Positions 38,464 to 46,842 of a stretch of DNA of 64,000 nucleotides are shown here, in pieces. Position 1 is the first letter of the stretch, and each line of letters begins with the position of its first letter. The stretch is from positions 2,976,001 through 3,040,000 of the forward strand of contig NZ_OY782759.1 in assembly GCF_963678195.1 (NCBI RefSeq), written 5' to 3'. A model generated the notes under the pieces. That model was not told where the DNA came from, did no database searches, and saw nothing but the letters and a program-made list of their open reading frames with translations. The translations under genes and the position numbers were made by a program. The DNA comes from an uncultured Hyphomonas sp. Its GTDB lineage: Bacteria > Pseudomonadota > Alphaproteobacteria > Caulobacterales > Hyphomonadaceae.

Positions 38464-38500
38464 GGCCCCTCATCCTTGCGGACGAGGGGCCTTTTTCTTT
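38464..38500 (+). terminator. Rho-independent terminator of the DEAD-box gene
   Basis: Arms GGCCCCTC (38464-38471) and GAGGGGCC (38484-38491) followed by TTTTTCTTT. It lies 25 bases after the helicase stop. On the minus strand the preceding run of A makes it act as a weak bidirectional terminator, for the aldehyde dehydrogenase gene ending at 38515. Confidence 0.9.
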
Positions 38501-38514
38501 GTCTGTTGCCGGGG

Positions 38515-39951
38515 CTAGCGCTTCAGCCTGCCCTGGATCTGCTTGCGGAACTTCTCGCCATAAGGCGGGCGGATCATCGAGATCATTTCGCTGCCCGTCT
38601 GTGTAAAGACAGATTTCTTGTGGCTGAATTCCAAAAAGCCTTCGCGGCCATGGTAAGACCCCATGCCCGACGGGCCGACGCCGCCGAAGGGCAGGTCTTC
38701 CTGGCCGACATGCATGATCACGTCATTCACGGTCACACCGCCGGAGGTGGTATTGTTCAGCACCATATCCTTCTCCGCTGCATCCTCACCGAAATAGTAG
38801 AGGCCCAGCGGACGGTCATTGGCGTTGATATAGGCGATCGTGTCCTTGGTATCGGCGTAGGACTTGATCGGCAGGATCGGGCCGAAGATCTCGTCCTGCA
38901 TCACTTTCAGGTCATCGGATGGATCGACGATGATGTGCGGCGGGATCTTGTGGTGCGGCTGCTGAGAGAAGTTCTCCCCGGTCGGGTTGATCTCGATGAC
39001 TTCGGCGCCTTTTGATTTCGCTTCGTCGATATAGCCCATCAGGCGGTCATAGTGGCGCTGGTTCACGATGGACGTGTAGTCGTCATTGTCCTTAAGGCCG
39101 CTCGGATACATCGTCTCGATGGCCTTGGTTGCCGCCGCCACAAAGTCGGACGTCTTTTCCTTCGGCACAAAGGCATAGTCCGGCGCGAGGCAGATCTGCC
39201 CGGCGTTCAGTGCCTTACCCGCCATGATCCGGGTTGCTGCCTTCTGAAGATCGGCTGACCGGCCGAGCACGACCGGGCTCTTGCCGCCCAGTTCCAGTGT
39301 CAGCGGAACGAGATTGTCTGCTGCCGCCCGCATGACATGATGCGCGATGGAGGTCGCGCCCGTGAACAGGATGTGGTCGAAGGCAAGCTTCGTGAACTCG
39401 GCGCCGATCTCCGGCCCGCCGGTGATCACGGCGACTTCTTCCTCGGAATAATACTGGGCGATGGCCTTCTTCATCACTTCGGACGTGACTTCGGTGAATT
39501 CGGACGGCTTGATCATGCAGCGGTTGCCCGCTGCGAAGACGCCTGCCAGCGGCGTGAAGGTCAGGTTCACCGGAAAGTTCCACGGGCTGATGACGCCGAT
39601 CACGCCTTTCGGCTGGTACTGTATTTCCGCTCTCGCACCCAGCAGACCGAGCGGGAATTCCGGCTTGCGCTTGTCGGGGCGCATCCATTTGGCGACATGT
39701 TTCTTCGCATGCTTCAGCGCACCGATGGAGCCGGCAATGTCGGTGAAGCCGGACTGATCCTTCGAGCGGTGCCCGAAGTCCTGGCACATGGCGTCGACCA
39801 GTTCGTCATTATAGGTGATCAGCAGGTCGATGGCCTTATCCAGCCACTCGGTCCGCTTGGCTGCGGACGGAATTCCGTCACGGATGTGCGCGGCTTTCTG
39901 CTTTGCGAGAATGCCGGCCATGCCGGTGGTGGGGGCGCTGTCGAGGGCCAT
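38515..39951 (-). CDS. Aldehyde dehydrogenase (coniferyl-aldehyde dehydrogenase type)
   Basis: NAD(P)-dependent dehydrogenase of 478 residues. The start at 39951 has GGGAG upstream; the frame extends to 40086 without support. Blocks 'PKGVIGVISPWNFPVNL', 'FTGATSIAHHVMRAAA', 'LELGGKSPVVL', and 'NAGQICLAPDY' with the catalytic Cys fit ALDH class 3/coniferyl-aldehyde dehydrogenase. The C-terminus has 'DLPFGGVGPSGMGSYHGREGF'. Oxidation of aromatic or long-chain aldehydes is likely; the exact substrate is not known. It is divergent from an enoyl-CoA hydratase gene. Confidence 0.9.
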   Translation of the reverse strand: MALDSAPTTGMAGILAKQKAAHIRDGIPSAAKRTEWLDKAIDLLITYNDELVDAMCQDFGHRSKDQSGFTDIAGSIGALKHAKKHVAKWMRPDKRKPEFPLGLLGARAEIQYQPKGVIGVISPWNFPVNLTFTPLAGVFAAGNRCMIKPSEFTEVTSEVMKKAIAQYYSEEEVAVITGGPEIGAEFTKLAFDHILFTGATSIAHHVMRAAADNLVPLTLELGGKSPVVLGRSADLQKAATRIMAGKALNAGQICLAPDYAFVPKEKTSDFVAAATKAIETMYPSGLKDNDDYTSIVNQRHYDRLMGYIDEAKSKGAEVIEINPTGENFSQQPHHKIPPHIIVDPSDDLKVMQDEIFGPILPIKSYADTKDTIAYINANDRPLGLYYFGEDAAEKDMVLNNTTSGGVTVNDVIMHVGQEDLPFGGVGPSGMGSYHGREGFLEFSHKKSVFTQTGSEMISMIRPPYGEKFRKQIQGRLKR

Positions 39952-40112
39952 GGATCCGATCTCCCTGCTTATCGGTTGTTGTGAACAGTGTAGCGCACGT
40001 TCAGGGCTTAACAATGGGAGATTGGCCTTGCCGCCGGGTGAGGCGTTCACAAGCCGTCCGGGGCGGCTAGATTGGCGCCAGATCAAGAGACACCGCCAAA
40101 GGGAGGGCGAGC

Positions 40113-40907
40113 ATGAGCTACGAGCTGATTTCCTACGAACTGAAGGGCAATATTGCCGTTATCGCCTTCAACGACCCGAAGACCATGAATGCGTGCGGCG
40201 TCGACACCGCGCAGGAAATGCTGCACGCCCTTGAGAAAGCGGCCGACGAGGCACGCTGCACCGTGATCACCGGCAATGGCCGCGGTTTCTGCTCCGGCGC
40301 CAATCTCGGCAAGGTCTCAGGCCCCTCGCTCAGCCATCCGGGCTCCAAGCCGGATGCCGGCCGCCCGCTGGATACCCATTACAATCCGATGATCGTCGCC
40401 ATCCGCGAACACCCTCATCCGGTCATCACCGCCATCAACGGCGCGGCGGCGGGGGTGGGCTGTTCCATCGGCCTGATGGGCGACCTGATCGTGGCGGGCA
40501 AAAGCGCCTACTTCCTGCAGGCTTTCCGCCGCATCGGCCTCGTGCCGGATGGCGGCTCCACCTGGCTGCTGGCCCGCAATATCGGCCGGGTCCGCGCAAT
40601 GGAAATGGCCCTGTTCGGCGAAAAACTCCCTGCAGACAAGGCACTGGAGTGGGGAATGATCAACAAGGTCGTCGAGGACGATCAGTTGATGGCCACCGCG
40701 ATGGAATGGGCCGAGACCCTTTCGACCGGCCCCACCGTCGCGCTCGCCGGCATGCGCAAACTGATCTGGGATGCCACCGAGGGCGACCTTGGCGAAGCCC
40801 TGCATGAAGAGCGCCTGGCACAGCGCAAGGCGGGCCGGACAGCGGATTTTGCGGAGGGCGTGAAGGCTTTCCTCGAAAAGCGGCCGGCAGAATTCCACGG
40901 AAAGTAA
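40113..40907 (+). CDS. Enoyl-CoA hydratase/isomerase family protein
   Basis: Crotonase-fold protein of 264 residues acting on acyl-CoA. The two oxyanion-hole segments are 'GRGFCSGANL' and 'INGAAAGVGCSIGL'. At the position of the catalytic Glu of true hydratases it has 'GLVPDGGSTWLL' with Asp, the pattern of PaaG-type isomerases (ring-opened phenylacetyl-CoA pathway). So a PaaG-like isomerase is as likely as a hydratase. It has GGGAGGGCG upstream of the start. Confidence 0.9.
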   Translation: MSYELISYELKGNIAVIAFNDPKTMNACGVDTAQEMLHALEKAADEARCTVITGNGRGFCSGANLGKVSGPSLSHPGSKPDAGRPLDTHYNPMIVAIREHPHPVITAINGAAAGVGCSIGLMGDLIVAGKSAYFLQAFRRIGLVPDGGSTWLLARNIGRVRAMEMALFGEKLPADKALEWGMINKVVEDDQLMATAMEWAETLSTGPTVALAGMRKLIWDATEGDLGEALHEERLAQRKAGRTADFAEGVKAFLEKRPAEFHGK

Positions 40908-40924
40908 CCTAAGATTTATGACGG

Positions 40925-40980
40925 TTACCCACGTGCCTTTAAGAATGGGGTAATTCCTTACCGGTAAATCCTCCCCATTC
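40925..40980 (+). promoter_or_regulatory. Alternative hairpins just before the DUF3291 ribosome site
   Basis: Two pairings compete for the same bases. TTACCC (40925-40930) can pair with GGGTAA (40948-40953). Otherwise GAATGGGG (40943-40950) pairs with CCCCATTC (40973-40980), with the 10-bp palindrome TTACCGGTAA in the loop. The second hairpin ends exactly where a perfect AGGAGG ribosome site (40981-40986) begins, six bases before the ATG at 40993. This is the layout of a translation switch, but it may also be chance. Confidence 0.4.
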
Positions 40981-40992
40981 AGGAGGCTGGGG

Positions 40993-41481
40993 ATGGGTTA
41001 TCGCCTTATTCATTTCAACTGTGCGCGCCCACTTGGGGCGTTCAGTCTTGAGAATGAGTTCATTCGTGTTTTCGTAAGCATCATGCCGCGTGTTTTTGCG
41101 GATGCTGCCGCGTTTGAAGGCCTGCACTTTCACCGTCATGGCGTGCGCCGCCCGGACGGGGTGTGGATGCCTCTGGACGGTATCTTCCCTTATCCGGAAG
41201 GCATGGGCGCGCCAGACGTGTCGACCATGGGCGGCTGGGAGTCCTTTGAAAGATTGCAGGAATTTTCCTATTCCGGCCGCACCCATCCGCCGAGCATGCG
41301 GCGTCTGGCAGCGGAGATCGACCGTTCCAATGGCGCCAGCTTTGTGATGTGGTGGTCTCCGAGGGGCGAAAAAGTCTCGATGGAGGACGGATGGCAGAAA
41401 CTGCAGCATCTGAGGCAACACGGCTCGACACCGGAAGCCTTCTCGCTGGACGATCCGATGGATCGCCCCGTCGCCGCATGA
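40993..41481 (+). CDS. DUF3291 domain protein
   Basis: 162 residues, cytoplasmic by appearance. It matches DUF3291, with 'VFADAAAFEGLHFHRHG', 'TMGGWESFERLQEFSYSG', 'SFVMWWSPRGEKVSMEDG' and the final 'LRQHGSTPEAFSLDDP'. The family is related to ABM/antibiotic-monooxygenase-like ferredoxin folds; function is unknown. It has a perfect AGGAGG ribosome site. Its stop overlaps the start of the histidine phosphatase gene (ATGA), so they form an operon. Confidence 0.82.
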   Translation: MGYRLIHFNCARPLGAFSLENEFIRVFVSIMPRVFADAAAFEGLHFHRHGVRRPDGVWMPLDGIFPYPEGMGAPDVSTMGGWESFERLQEFSYSGRTHPPSMRRLAAEIDRSNGASFVMWWSPRGEKVSMEDGWQKLQHLRQHGSTPEAFSLDDPMDRPVAA

Positions 41482-41981
41482 GCCTGACCCGCCGCGGCAC
41501 GATCGCGGCCCTGTCTTTCCTGGCCCTGGGCGCCTGCGCCAGCGCGCCGACCCCGCCTGACACAACGATTTACCTTGTCCGCCACGCGGAAAAACAGACC
41601 GGAGACAATCCGGACCTGACCGTCGTGGGCCGTGCCCGCGCCGATATCCTGTCGCGGGAACTGCAGGATGCAGGGCTGACGGAAGTCTGGTCCACTGACA
41701 CGACCCGCACGATCGAAACCGCCAAGCCGACCGCGACCCGCGCCGGCCTGCCCGTCCAGATCTATGACGCCAGCCGCCAGCCCGCCTTCGCCAACCGGCT
41801 GAAAGCGACGCCCGGCGCCATTCTGGTCGTCGGCCATTCCAATACGATTCCGGACCTTGTGGACCTGCTGGGCGGCAAGCCCGGCACCCCGATCAACGAG
41901 GCCACGGAGTATGACCGGCTCTATGTCGTAACGGTTACCAAAGGCCGGGCGAAGAGCGAATTGCGGCGCTACGGGGACTAG
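41478..41981 (+). CDS. Histidine phosphatase family lipoprotein
   Basis: 167 residues. The start at 41478 overlaps the previous stop by four bases. The signal ends in 'LALGAC', a lipobox. The catalytic motif is 'YLVRHAEK' (RHxEK, the SixA-like short branch), with a second His in 'VVGHSNTIPDLV'. The product is likely a periplasmic phosphatase or mutase-like enzyme anchored by lipid. The substrate is unknown. Confidence 0.85.
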   Translation: MSLTRRGTIAALSFLALGACASAPTPPDTTIYLVRHAEKQTGDNPDLTVVGRARADILSRELQDAGLTEVWSTDTTRTIETAKPTATRAGLPVQIYDASRQPAFANRLKATPGAILVVGHSNTIPDLVDLLGGKPGTPINEATEYDRLYVVTVTKGRAKSELRRYGD

Positions 41982-41985
41982 GCGA

Positions 41986-42018
41986 TATCCAACCGGAGAG
42001 AGAACCCGGTGTTGGATA
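41986..42018. other. Inverted repeat between convergent genes
   Basis: TATCCAAC (41986-41993) and GTTGGATA (42011-42018) form a perfect 8-bp stem just after the histidine phosphatase stop (41981). The next 70 bases to the TfoX-like gene are AT-rich (TATACACCCTATATAG). No T-run follows directly. It probably marks the end of both convergent transcripts. Confidence 0.4.
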
Positions 42019-42092
42019 AACCGCCCCTCAGACCCTCACAAATCCAATCTACAGACCTTCTATACACCCTATATAGCGGCGCCTGACCGGCC

Positions 42093-42446
42093 CTATTTGC
42101 GCTTTTTCGCCTTCGCGGCCAGCGCCACGGCGAATGCCTTGCGGCCCCATTCGCTGGCAAGGTCTGCCTCATCCATCGCATCCGGCGGCAGGCTGAGATA
42201 GCCCATGTCCGTCTGCTTGCCGTCGCTCGGCCGGGTCCAGATGAACGGCTCGCAGCCTTCGGCTTCGAGTTCTGCGCGCAAGTCCGCATCGGTTTTCAGA
42301 TAGATCACATCATCCGACAGCAGCGCGAACATCAGCCCATCCCTGAAAACACCCGCGCCGCCGAACATGCGCCGGACGCTGACCGGCCCCATCGGCGCGA
42401 ACAGTTCCATGACGAACTCATGGAACGGGTCCGGCGCTTTCGCCAT
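42093..42446 (-). CDS. TfoX/Sxy N-terminal domain protein
   Basis: 117 residues matching the TfoX N-terminal domain only: 'FAPMGPVSVRRMFGGAGVF', 'MFALLSDDVIYLKTDA' and 'MGYLSLPPDAMDEADLASEWG'. Stand-alone TfoX_N proteins occur widely and need not act in competence. The C-terminus is Lys-rich (AAKAKKRK). The start abuts the stop of the upstream gene, and three genes (NUDIX, DUF3253, TfoX-like) overlap in a chain. Confidence 0.82.
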   Translation of the reverse strand: MAKAPDPFHEFVMELFAPMGPVSVRRMFGGAGVFRDGLMFALLSDDVIYLKTDADLRAELEAEGCEPFIWTRPSDGKQTDMGYLSLPPDAMDEADLASEWGRKAFAVALAAKAKKRK

Positions 42447-42706
42447 CAGGGCGCGGCGGGGCGGCCGAGCCGGTAGACGCCCTTGAAGGCGTCGGGGTCT
42501 TCCACCGGTTTGCCTTTACGGTAGATCAGCACCGTACCTTCCTTGTGCAGGCGAACCGCCTCGGCCCGCACATCCTTCAGGACGCGCTGGAACTGCTTGT
42601 CACTGACGGCCCGGGCCGCCTGTTCCGCACTGATCGACTTTCCGGGGCCGACCGCCTCGGTCAGCTCCAGGATCGCCTCACGGACGGGATTTACGGACTC
42701 AGTCAT
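42446..42706 (-). CDS. DUF3253 small protein
   Basis: 86 residues. 'REAILELTEAVGPGKSISAEQAARAV' and 'VRAEAVRLHKEGTVLIYRKGKPVEDP...GVYRL' match DUF3253, a small winged-helix-like family of unknown function. It overlaps the NUDIX gene by four bases (ATGA) and ends where the TfoX-like gene begins. Confidence 0.75.
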   Translation of the reverse strand: MTESVNPVREAILELTEAVGPGKSISAEQAARAVSDKQFQRVLKDVRAEAVRLHKEGTVLIYRKGKPVEDPDAFKGVYRLGRPAAP

Positions 42707-43167
42707 GCGCGGGGCGCCTCTTTCAGATAATCAACAAGGTCGGCGAAGTTCTCCGGAAATACCGGGTCCGGCAAGGCCCGGATGTCAGCGGGCGAAAGCC
42801 AGGCGACTTGATGGATCATTTCCTGCTCGATCGGCTCCCAGCGGGAGCGGTCCACATCGCCGGCCTCCACGCGCAGGCAGAAATAGCGTTCGTCCGCTTC
42901 CACACGATTCCCGAACGGACCGGTAAAGACCGTATGGCGGCGGTGTATTTCTGCTGACAGCCTGCCGCTGAAACCCGTTTCTTCCCGCAACTCCCGGTAC
43001 GCCGCCTCTTCATATGTCTCACCTTCGTCGACCGCGCCGCCGGGCGTTGCCCAGAAGGTGCGGTCGGGAAAGCGGAAACGGAACAGGAGCGTCCGGCCCG
43101 CCGCATCAAGAATGACGAGGCGGGCGCTGGGCCTTTGTTGAGGCGGGGGGACATCAGGCAATGTCAT
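42703..43167 (-). CDS. NUDIX hydrolase
   Basis: 154 residues. The NUDIX box 'GGAVDEGETYEEAAYREL..EETGF' is complete (GX5EX7REUXEEXGU), so it should hydrolyse a nucleoside diphosphate-linked compound. No feature beyond the box identifies the substrate. It follows the exported protein gene by nine bases and overlaps the DUF3253 gene. Confidence 0.9.
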   Translation of the reverse strand: MTLPDVPPPQQRPSARLVILDAAGRTLLFRFRFPDRTFWATPGGAVDEGETYEEAAYRELREETGFSGRLSAEIHRRHTVFTGPFGNRVEADERYFCLRVEAGDVDRSRWEPIEQEMIHQVAWLSPADIRALPDPVFPENFADLVDYLKEAPRA

Positions 43168-43176
43168 GATGGGGCG

Positions 43177-43863
43177 CTAAGGCTGTATCTCGTCCGCCCA
43201 CACGCCGCGCCCCAATTCTGGCAGGGTCGCCCGCAGGGCGTTCAGCCGATTTGAATCGGCCTTTGAAATCGCCGGCGATTGCAACGCAGTCAGAGCAATC
43301 TCATCGATGTGGCCGGCAAGTTCATCGAACGGTGCATCCCTGCCGACGCAACCGGAAAAATAAACCCAGCGCCTGCCTGACAAGAATGACAGAACGCTCT
43401 GACGTGCGTCCGAACGAAGTACATCTGAAGACATGACTTCAAACGCGGCCGCTTCATATTCCGCCTTCCAGGCCGCAACAATCTGCGCCGCCGCGGACAG
43501 GGCGTGCACCGCCTCGCCTGGAAGGTTTCTGCTGACTTCTGCTTCCGCGATTGCCGTGTACGCCAGGTACAGGCGGAATTCCGGATGGGTGATATTCGGG
43601 CCAATGCCTGCGCGACCCGCCCCGCAGCCGTAAAAGCACTCATCACCGTTTGGACCGGAAAGCGCCATGTAGCGGTCAGCAAAGTCGCGAAGCGCTGCGC
43701 GCTCCTCATCAACGCCCTGATACGGACGCCCGATAAAGTCCTGATACAACGCCCCGGCGGGGGAGTTCTCATGCTTGTAGCTGGCCCAGGACTGCGCCTG
43801 CGCCGAACCTGCTGCGAGAAGCGCAAGGAAGACGACAGCAAAAGATCGCCTGATACGGATCAC
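43177..43863 (-). CDS. Exported protein of unknown function
   Basis: 228 residues with a signal peptide (MIRIRRSFAVVFLALLAAGSAQAQ). The mature part has Cys residues in 'DECFYGCGAGRAG' and 'SGCVGRDAP', a hydrophobic helical middle and no motif I recognise. It overlaps the end of the serine hydrolase gene by four bases, so it should be translated with it. Confidence 0.65.
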   Translation of the reverse strand: MIRIRRSFAVVFLALLAAGSAQAQSWASYKHENSPAGALYQDFIGRPYQGVDEERAALRDFADRYMALSGPNGDECFYGCGAGRAGIGPNITHPEFRLYLAYTAIAEAEVSRNLPGEAVHALSAAAQIVAAWKAEYEAAAFEVMSSDVLRSDARQSVLSFLSGRRWVYFSGCVGRDAPFDELAGHIDEIALTALQSPAISKADSNRLNALRATLPELGRGVWADEIQP

Positions 43864-45095
43864 CAGTCGATGGCTGCGTAGGCGAGCTGCTGGAACTGGA
43901 CGCGCATCGGATAGGTGGAGGACGGCATCATCTGAGTCATCTGAACACCGATGATTTCCTCTTCCGGGTCTACCCAGAAGAAGGTGGAGGCAAGGCCGCC
44001 CCAGCTGAACGTGCCTTCGCTGCCCGGCTGCTGGCTGGCAACGACATCAGCGACGACCGAGCCGCCAAGGCCGAAGCCGACGCCCGGCGACATGACTTCG
44101 CTGAACATGGACCGCCCCATGCTGCGCATCGTCTCGCCGTCCGGCAGATGGTTCTGGCGCATGAATTCCCAGGTCTTGGGGCTGATGATGCGCGCGCCGT
44201 CCAGCGTGCCGCCGCGCAGCAGCATCAGGGCGAAACGGTGATAGTCCCGCACTGTGGACACAAGGCCGCCGCCGCCGTTCAGCAGGGTCGGGCGTTTCGC
44301 ATAGAGCTTCGACTCGGCCCCGGCTGCATCGGCCAGCTTCACTTCGCCGGTAATGGCATTCTTCTCATAGCAGGCCATGAGGCGGTGGATCTTGTCTTCC
44401 GGCACCCAGAACTCGGTGTCGACCATGCCCAACGGGCCGGTGATCCGCTGGCGGAAGAACTCGTCCAGCTCCATGCCGGAAACGATCTCGACGATGGCGC
44501 CCAGCACGTCGATGGAATGGCTGTACCACCATTCATCTCCCGGCGAGCAGAGCAGCGGCAGACCGGCGAGGCGTTTCGCCATCTGCTGCAGCGTTTCGTC
44601 CGGACGACCGATCTTTTCCTTGCGGTAGAGGGCATCCACCTCGTTCTGCATCATGAAGCCATAGGTGAGACCGGACGTGTGGGTGAACAGGTCCAGCACT
44701 TTCATCGGCCGGTCCGGATCTCGCACCGTGTAGCCTTCGCGCGTGCCGCCATCGAAGACTTTCACATCCGCGAATTCAGGAATGTAGCGGGAGACTTCAT
44801 GCTCCAGCCGCAGCTTGCCTTCTTCGAACAGCATCATCGCGGCGAGCGAGGTCAGCGGCTTGGTCATGGAATAGATGCGGAAGATCGTGTCCGGGCCGAT
44901 CGGGTCGCCTTCGCCCAGATGCGTCGTGCCGGAATAGTCTTCCAGCGCGATCTCGCCATTGCGCGAAATCAGCGTCGCCATGCAGGGCAGCTTGCCGGTG
45001 TCGAGATAGTTTTCCTTGAAGAAAGCCGGGATCGCCGCGAGGCGGTCCGCATCGAGGCCGACTTCATGCGGGTCTGTGGGGTCGTGTTCGAACAT
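43860..45095 (-). CDS. Serine hydrolase of the beta-lactamase class C/esterase family
   Basis: 411 residues without a signal peptide. The nucleophile motif is S76-M-T-K79 (SxxK). The Tyr motif is 'WWYSHSIDVLG' in place of YxN, and a 'WGGLAS' block stands where HxG/KTG is expected. This is the EstB-like esterase pattern, not a resistance enzyme. It probably hydrolyses short esters. The upstream gene is an acyl-CoA dehydrogenase, with a large hairpin in the 96-base gap. Confidence 0.88.
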   Translation of the reverse strand: MFEHDPTDPHEVGLDADRLAAIPAFFKENYLDTGKLPCMATLISRNGEIALEDYSGTTHLGEGDPIGPDTIFRIYSMTKPLTSLAAMMLFEEGKLRLEHEVSRYIPEFADVKVFDGGTREGYTVRDPDRPMKVLDLFTHTSGLTYGFMMQNEVDALYRKEKIGRPDETLQQMAKRLAGLPLLCSPGDEWWYSHSIDVLGAIVEIVSGMELDEFFRQRITGPLGMVDTEFWVPEDKIHRLMACYEKNAITGEVKLADAAGAESKLYAKRPTLLNGGGGLVSTVRDYHRFALMLLRGGTLDGARIISPKTWEFMRQNHLPDGETMRSMGRSMFSEVMSPGVGFGLGGSVVADVVASQQPGSEGTFSWGGLASTFFWVDPEEEIIGVQMTQMMPSSTYPMRVQFQQLAYAAIDW

Positions 45096-45133
45096 CTGAG
45101 TGCGTTTCCTGTTATCCCGGTATTCCTGATATG

Positions 45134-45179
45134 GCCTCAGCGGGCGGACGGGAACTCTGCCCGGCCTGCCCGCTGAGGC
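45134..45179. other. Large perfect inverted repeat
   Basis: GCCTCAGCGGGC (45134-45145) and GCCCGCTGAGGC (45168-45179) form a 12-bp perfect stem. Inside it CGGG (45149-45152) and CCCG (45160-45163) extend the structure. It lies between the acyl-CoA dehydrogenase stop (45192) and the start of the esterase gene (45095), same strand. No T-run follows, so it is not a classic terminator. It may set different levels for the two genes. Confidence 0.6.
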
Positions 45180-45191
45180 AAATGTGCGCCC

Positions 45192-46352
45192 TTACAGGGT
45201 GCCTTTCTTCGCGGCCCGCGCCAGTTCGCGGGCGATGATGATCTGCTGGATCTGGCTGGTGCCTTCATAGAGGCGGAAGATGCGCACGTCGCGGTAGAAG
45301 CGCTCAATGCCATAGTCGGAGACATAGCCTGCGCCGCCAAATACCTGCACCGCGCGATCAGCCACGCGGCCGCACGCCTCTGTGGCGAACAGTTTCGTGG
45401 AGGAAGCGAGCAGGGTGACATCCTCGCCCGCATCGCGGCGGCGGGCGGCATCCATGATCATGCACTCGGCCGCATAGGTCTCGGCCTGGCTGTCGGCGAT
45501 CATCGCCTGGATCATCTGGTGTTCCATGATCGGCTTGCCGAACTGTTTGCGTTCCAGCGCATAGTTGACCATTTCGCGGATCAGGCGTTTGGAGACGCCG
45601 GTCGCGACGGCGGAGATGTGCAGGCGGCCCTTGTCCAGCACGCTCATCGCCACCTTGAAGCCCTCGCCTTCCTTGCCGATCATGTTGCTGGCCGGAACGC
45701 GGGCATTGTCAAAGATCACGTCGCAGATATGCGCGCCCTGCTGGCCCATCTTCTTCTCCGGCACGCCGACGGAAACGCCGGGCGTGTCCCGCTCGACCAC
45801 AAAGGCCGAGACACCTTTGGCGCCGGGCGTGTCCGGGTCTGTGCGGGCCATGACGGTGAAGATGTCGGCCTTGTTGGCGTTGGTGATGTAGCGCTTGGTG
45901 CCGTTGAAGACGTAATGGTCACCGTCGCGGATGGCCTTGGTCGTCAGGCTGCCGGCATCGGAGCCGGCTTCCGGCTCTGTCAGCGCGAAACTGGCGATCA
46001 GGTCCCCCGAGGCGACGCCCGGCAGCCATTTCGATTTCTGCTCCTCGGTGCCAAACAGGACGAGGGCCTGCGAGCCGATGCCGATATTCGTGCCCGCGAC
46101 GGAGCGGAAGGCCGGAGAGGTCTGGCCGAGCTCAAACGCGACGAGGCATTCGGTCTCCATGTCCAGCTGCAGGCCGCCATATTCCTCCGGCACGGCAATG
46201 CCAAAGAGGCCGAGATTCTTCATCTCGTCGACGATCGACTGCGGCACCTCGTCATTCTCTGAGACTTCGGCCTCTGCCGGCACGCATTTCTCGGTCACAA
46301 AGCGGCGCACCTGTTCAATCAGTGCGTCCCGGATCTCGGCGTCGAACGGCAT
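45192..46352 (-). CDS. Acyl-CoA dehydrogenase
   Basis: FAD-dependent acyl-CoA dehydrogenase of 386 residues. 'FALTEPEAGSDAGSL' and 'YITNANKADIFTVMART' are the FAD/substrate blocks, 'YALERKQFGKPIMEHQMIQ' and 'QVFGGAGYVSDYGIERFYRDVRI' the C-terminal ones. The catalytic Glu lies in the 'YEGTSQIQQIIIARELAR' segment. Chain-length preference cannot be read. The start has GGGAGG upstream. Confidence 0.94.
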   Translation of the reverse strand: MPFDAEIRDALIEQVRRFVTEKCVPAEAEVSENDEVPQSIVDEMKNLGLFGIAVPEEYGGLQLDMETECLVAFELGQTSPAFRSVAGTNIGIGSQALVLFGTEEQKSKWLPGVASGDLIASFALTEPEAGSDAGSLTTKAIRDGDHYVFNGTKRYITNANKADIFTVMARTDPDTPGAKGVSAFVVERDTPGVSVGVPEKKMGQQGAHICDVIFDNARVPASNMIGKEGEGFKVAMSVLDKGRLHISAVATGVSKRLIREMVNYALERKQFGKPIMEHQMIQAMIADSQAETYAAECMIMDAARRRDAGEDVTLLASSTKLFATEACGRVADRAVQVFGGAGYVSDYGIERFYRDVRIFRLYEGTSQIQQIIIARELARAAKKGTL

Positions 46353-46406
46353 CCCGTGCCTCCCTTTTCATCTGTTTGCGGCATCACTCTATGCCCACCG
46401 CATGGA

Positions 46407-46445
46407 CCTGTCATCCCGGGGCCGCGCAGCGGAACCCGGGACCTT
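46407..46445 (+). repeat. Left inverted arm of the GIY-YIG element
   Basis: 39 bp, starting CCTGTCATCCCGG and ending CCCGGGACCTT. It folds into a hairpin and matches the right arm (46843-46881) in reverse with one difference. Confidence 0.85.
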
Positions 46446-46495
46446 CTGCCCCATGACGCAATGACAGGTGCAAGCTGAAATCCTAGTCTCCGGCC

Positions 46496-46789
46496 ATGGA
46501 ATCCTACTGGGTCTATATTCTGGCGTCGAAAAAGGGTGGCGCGATCTATGTCGGTGTCACCAGCGACCTGCTGGGCCGCGTCTGGCAGCACCGTCAGGGC
46601 ACCTATGGCGGGCACACAAAGAAGTATCACATCCGGCGCCTGGTCTGGTTTGAGGAATTCCCCAATCCGGAAGACGCAATCGCCTTCGAGAAGAAACTCA
46701 AACGCTGGCGCAGGGCCTGGAAAGACGAACTGATTGTCCGGGAGAACCCGGAATGGCTGGATCTTTACGACCAGCTTGTGAGGGAGTGA
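46496..46789 (+). CDS. GIY-YIG nuclease, short UvrC/URI-type
   Basis: 97-residue single-domain GIY-YIG protein. Family residues are Y7 in 'YWVYILAS', Y18-V-G20, R28 in 'DLLGRVWQH', H32 and E65 in 'AIAFEKKLKRW'. The Arg and Glu are the expected catalytic pair. The product should nick DNA; its target is not known. It lies alone between two inverted hairpin arms, with AT-richer DNA behind the stop. The same terminal sequence also occurs at 55884-55989, without a nuclease, so the enzyme may act on the hairpin in trans. Confidence 0.9.
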   Translation: MESYWVYILASKKGGAIYVGVTSDLLGRVWQHRQGTYGGHTKKYHIRRLVWFEEFPNPEDAIAFEKKLKRWRRAWKDELIVRENPEWLDLYDQLVRE

Positions 46790-46842
46790 CGCTACGGAAT
46801 GCTTTAAAGTATCAGGCGGCAGCGTTATTCGGAATCGCAGAC

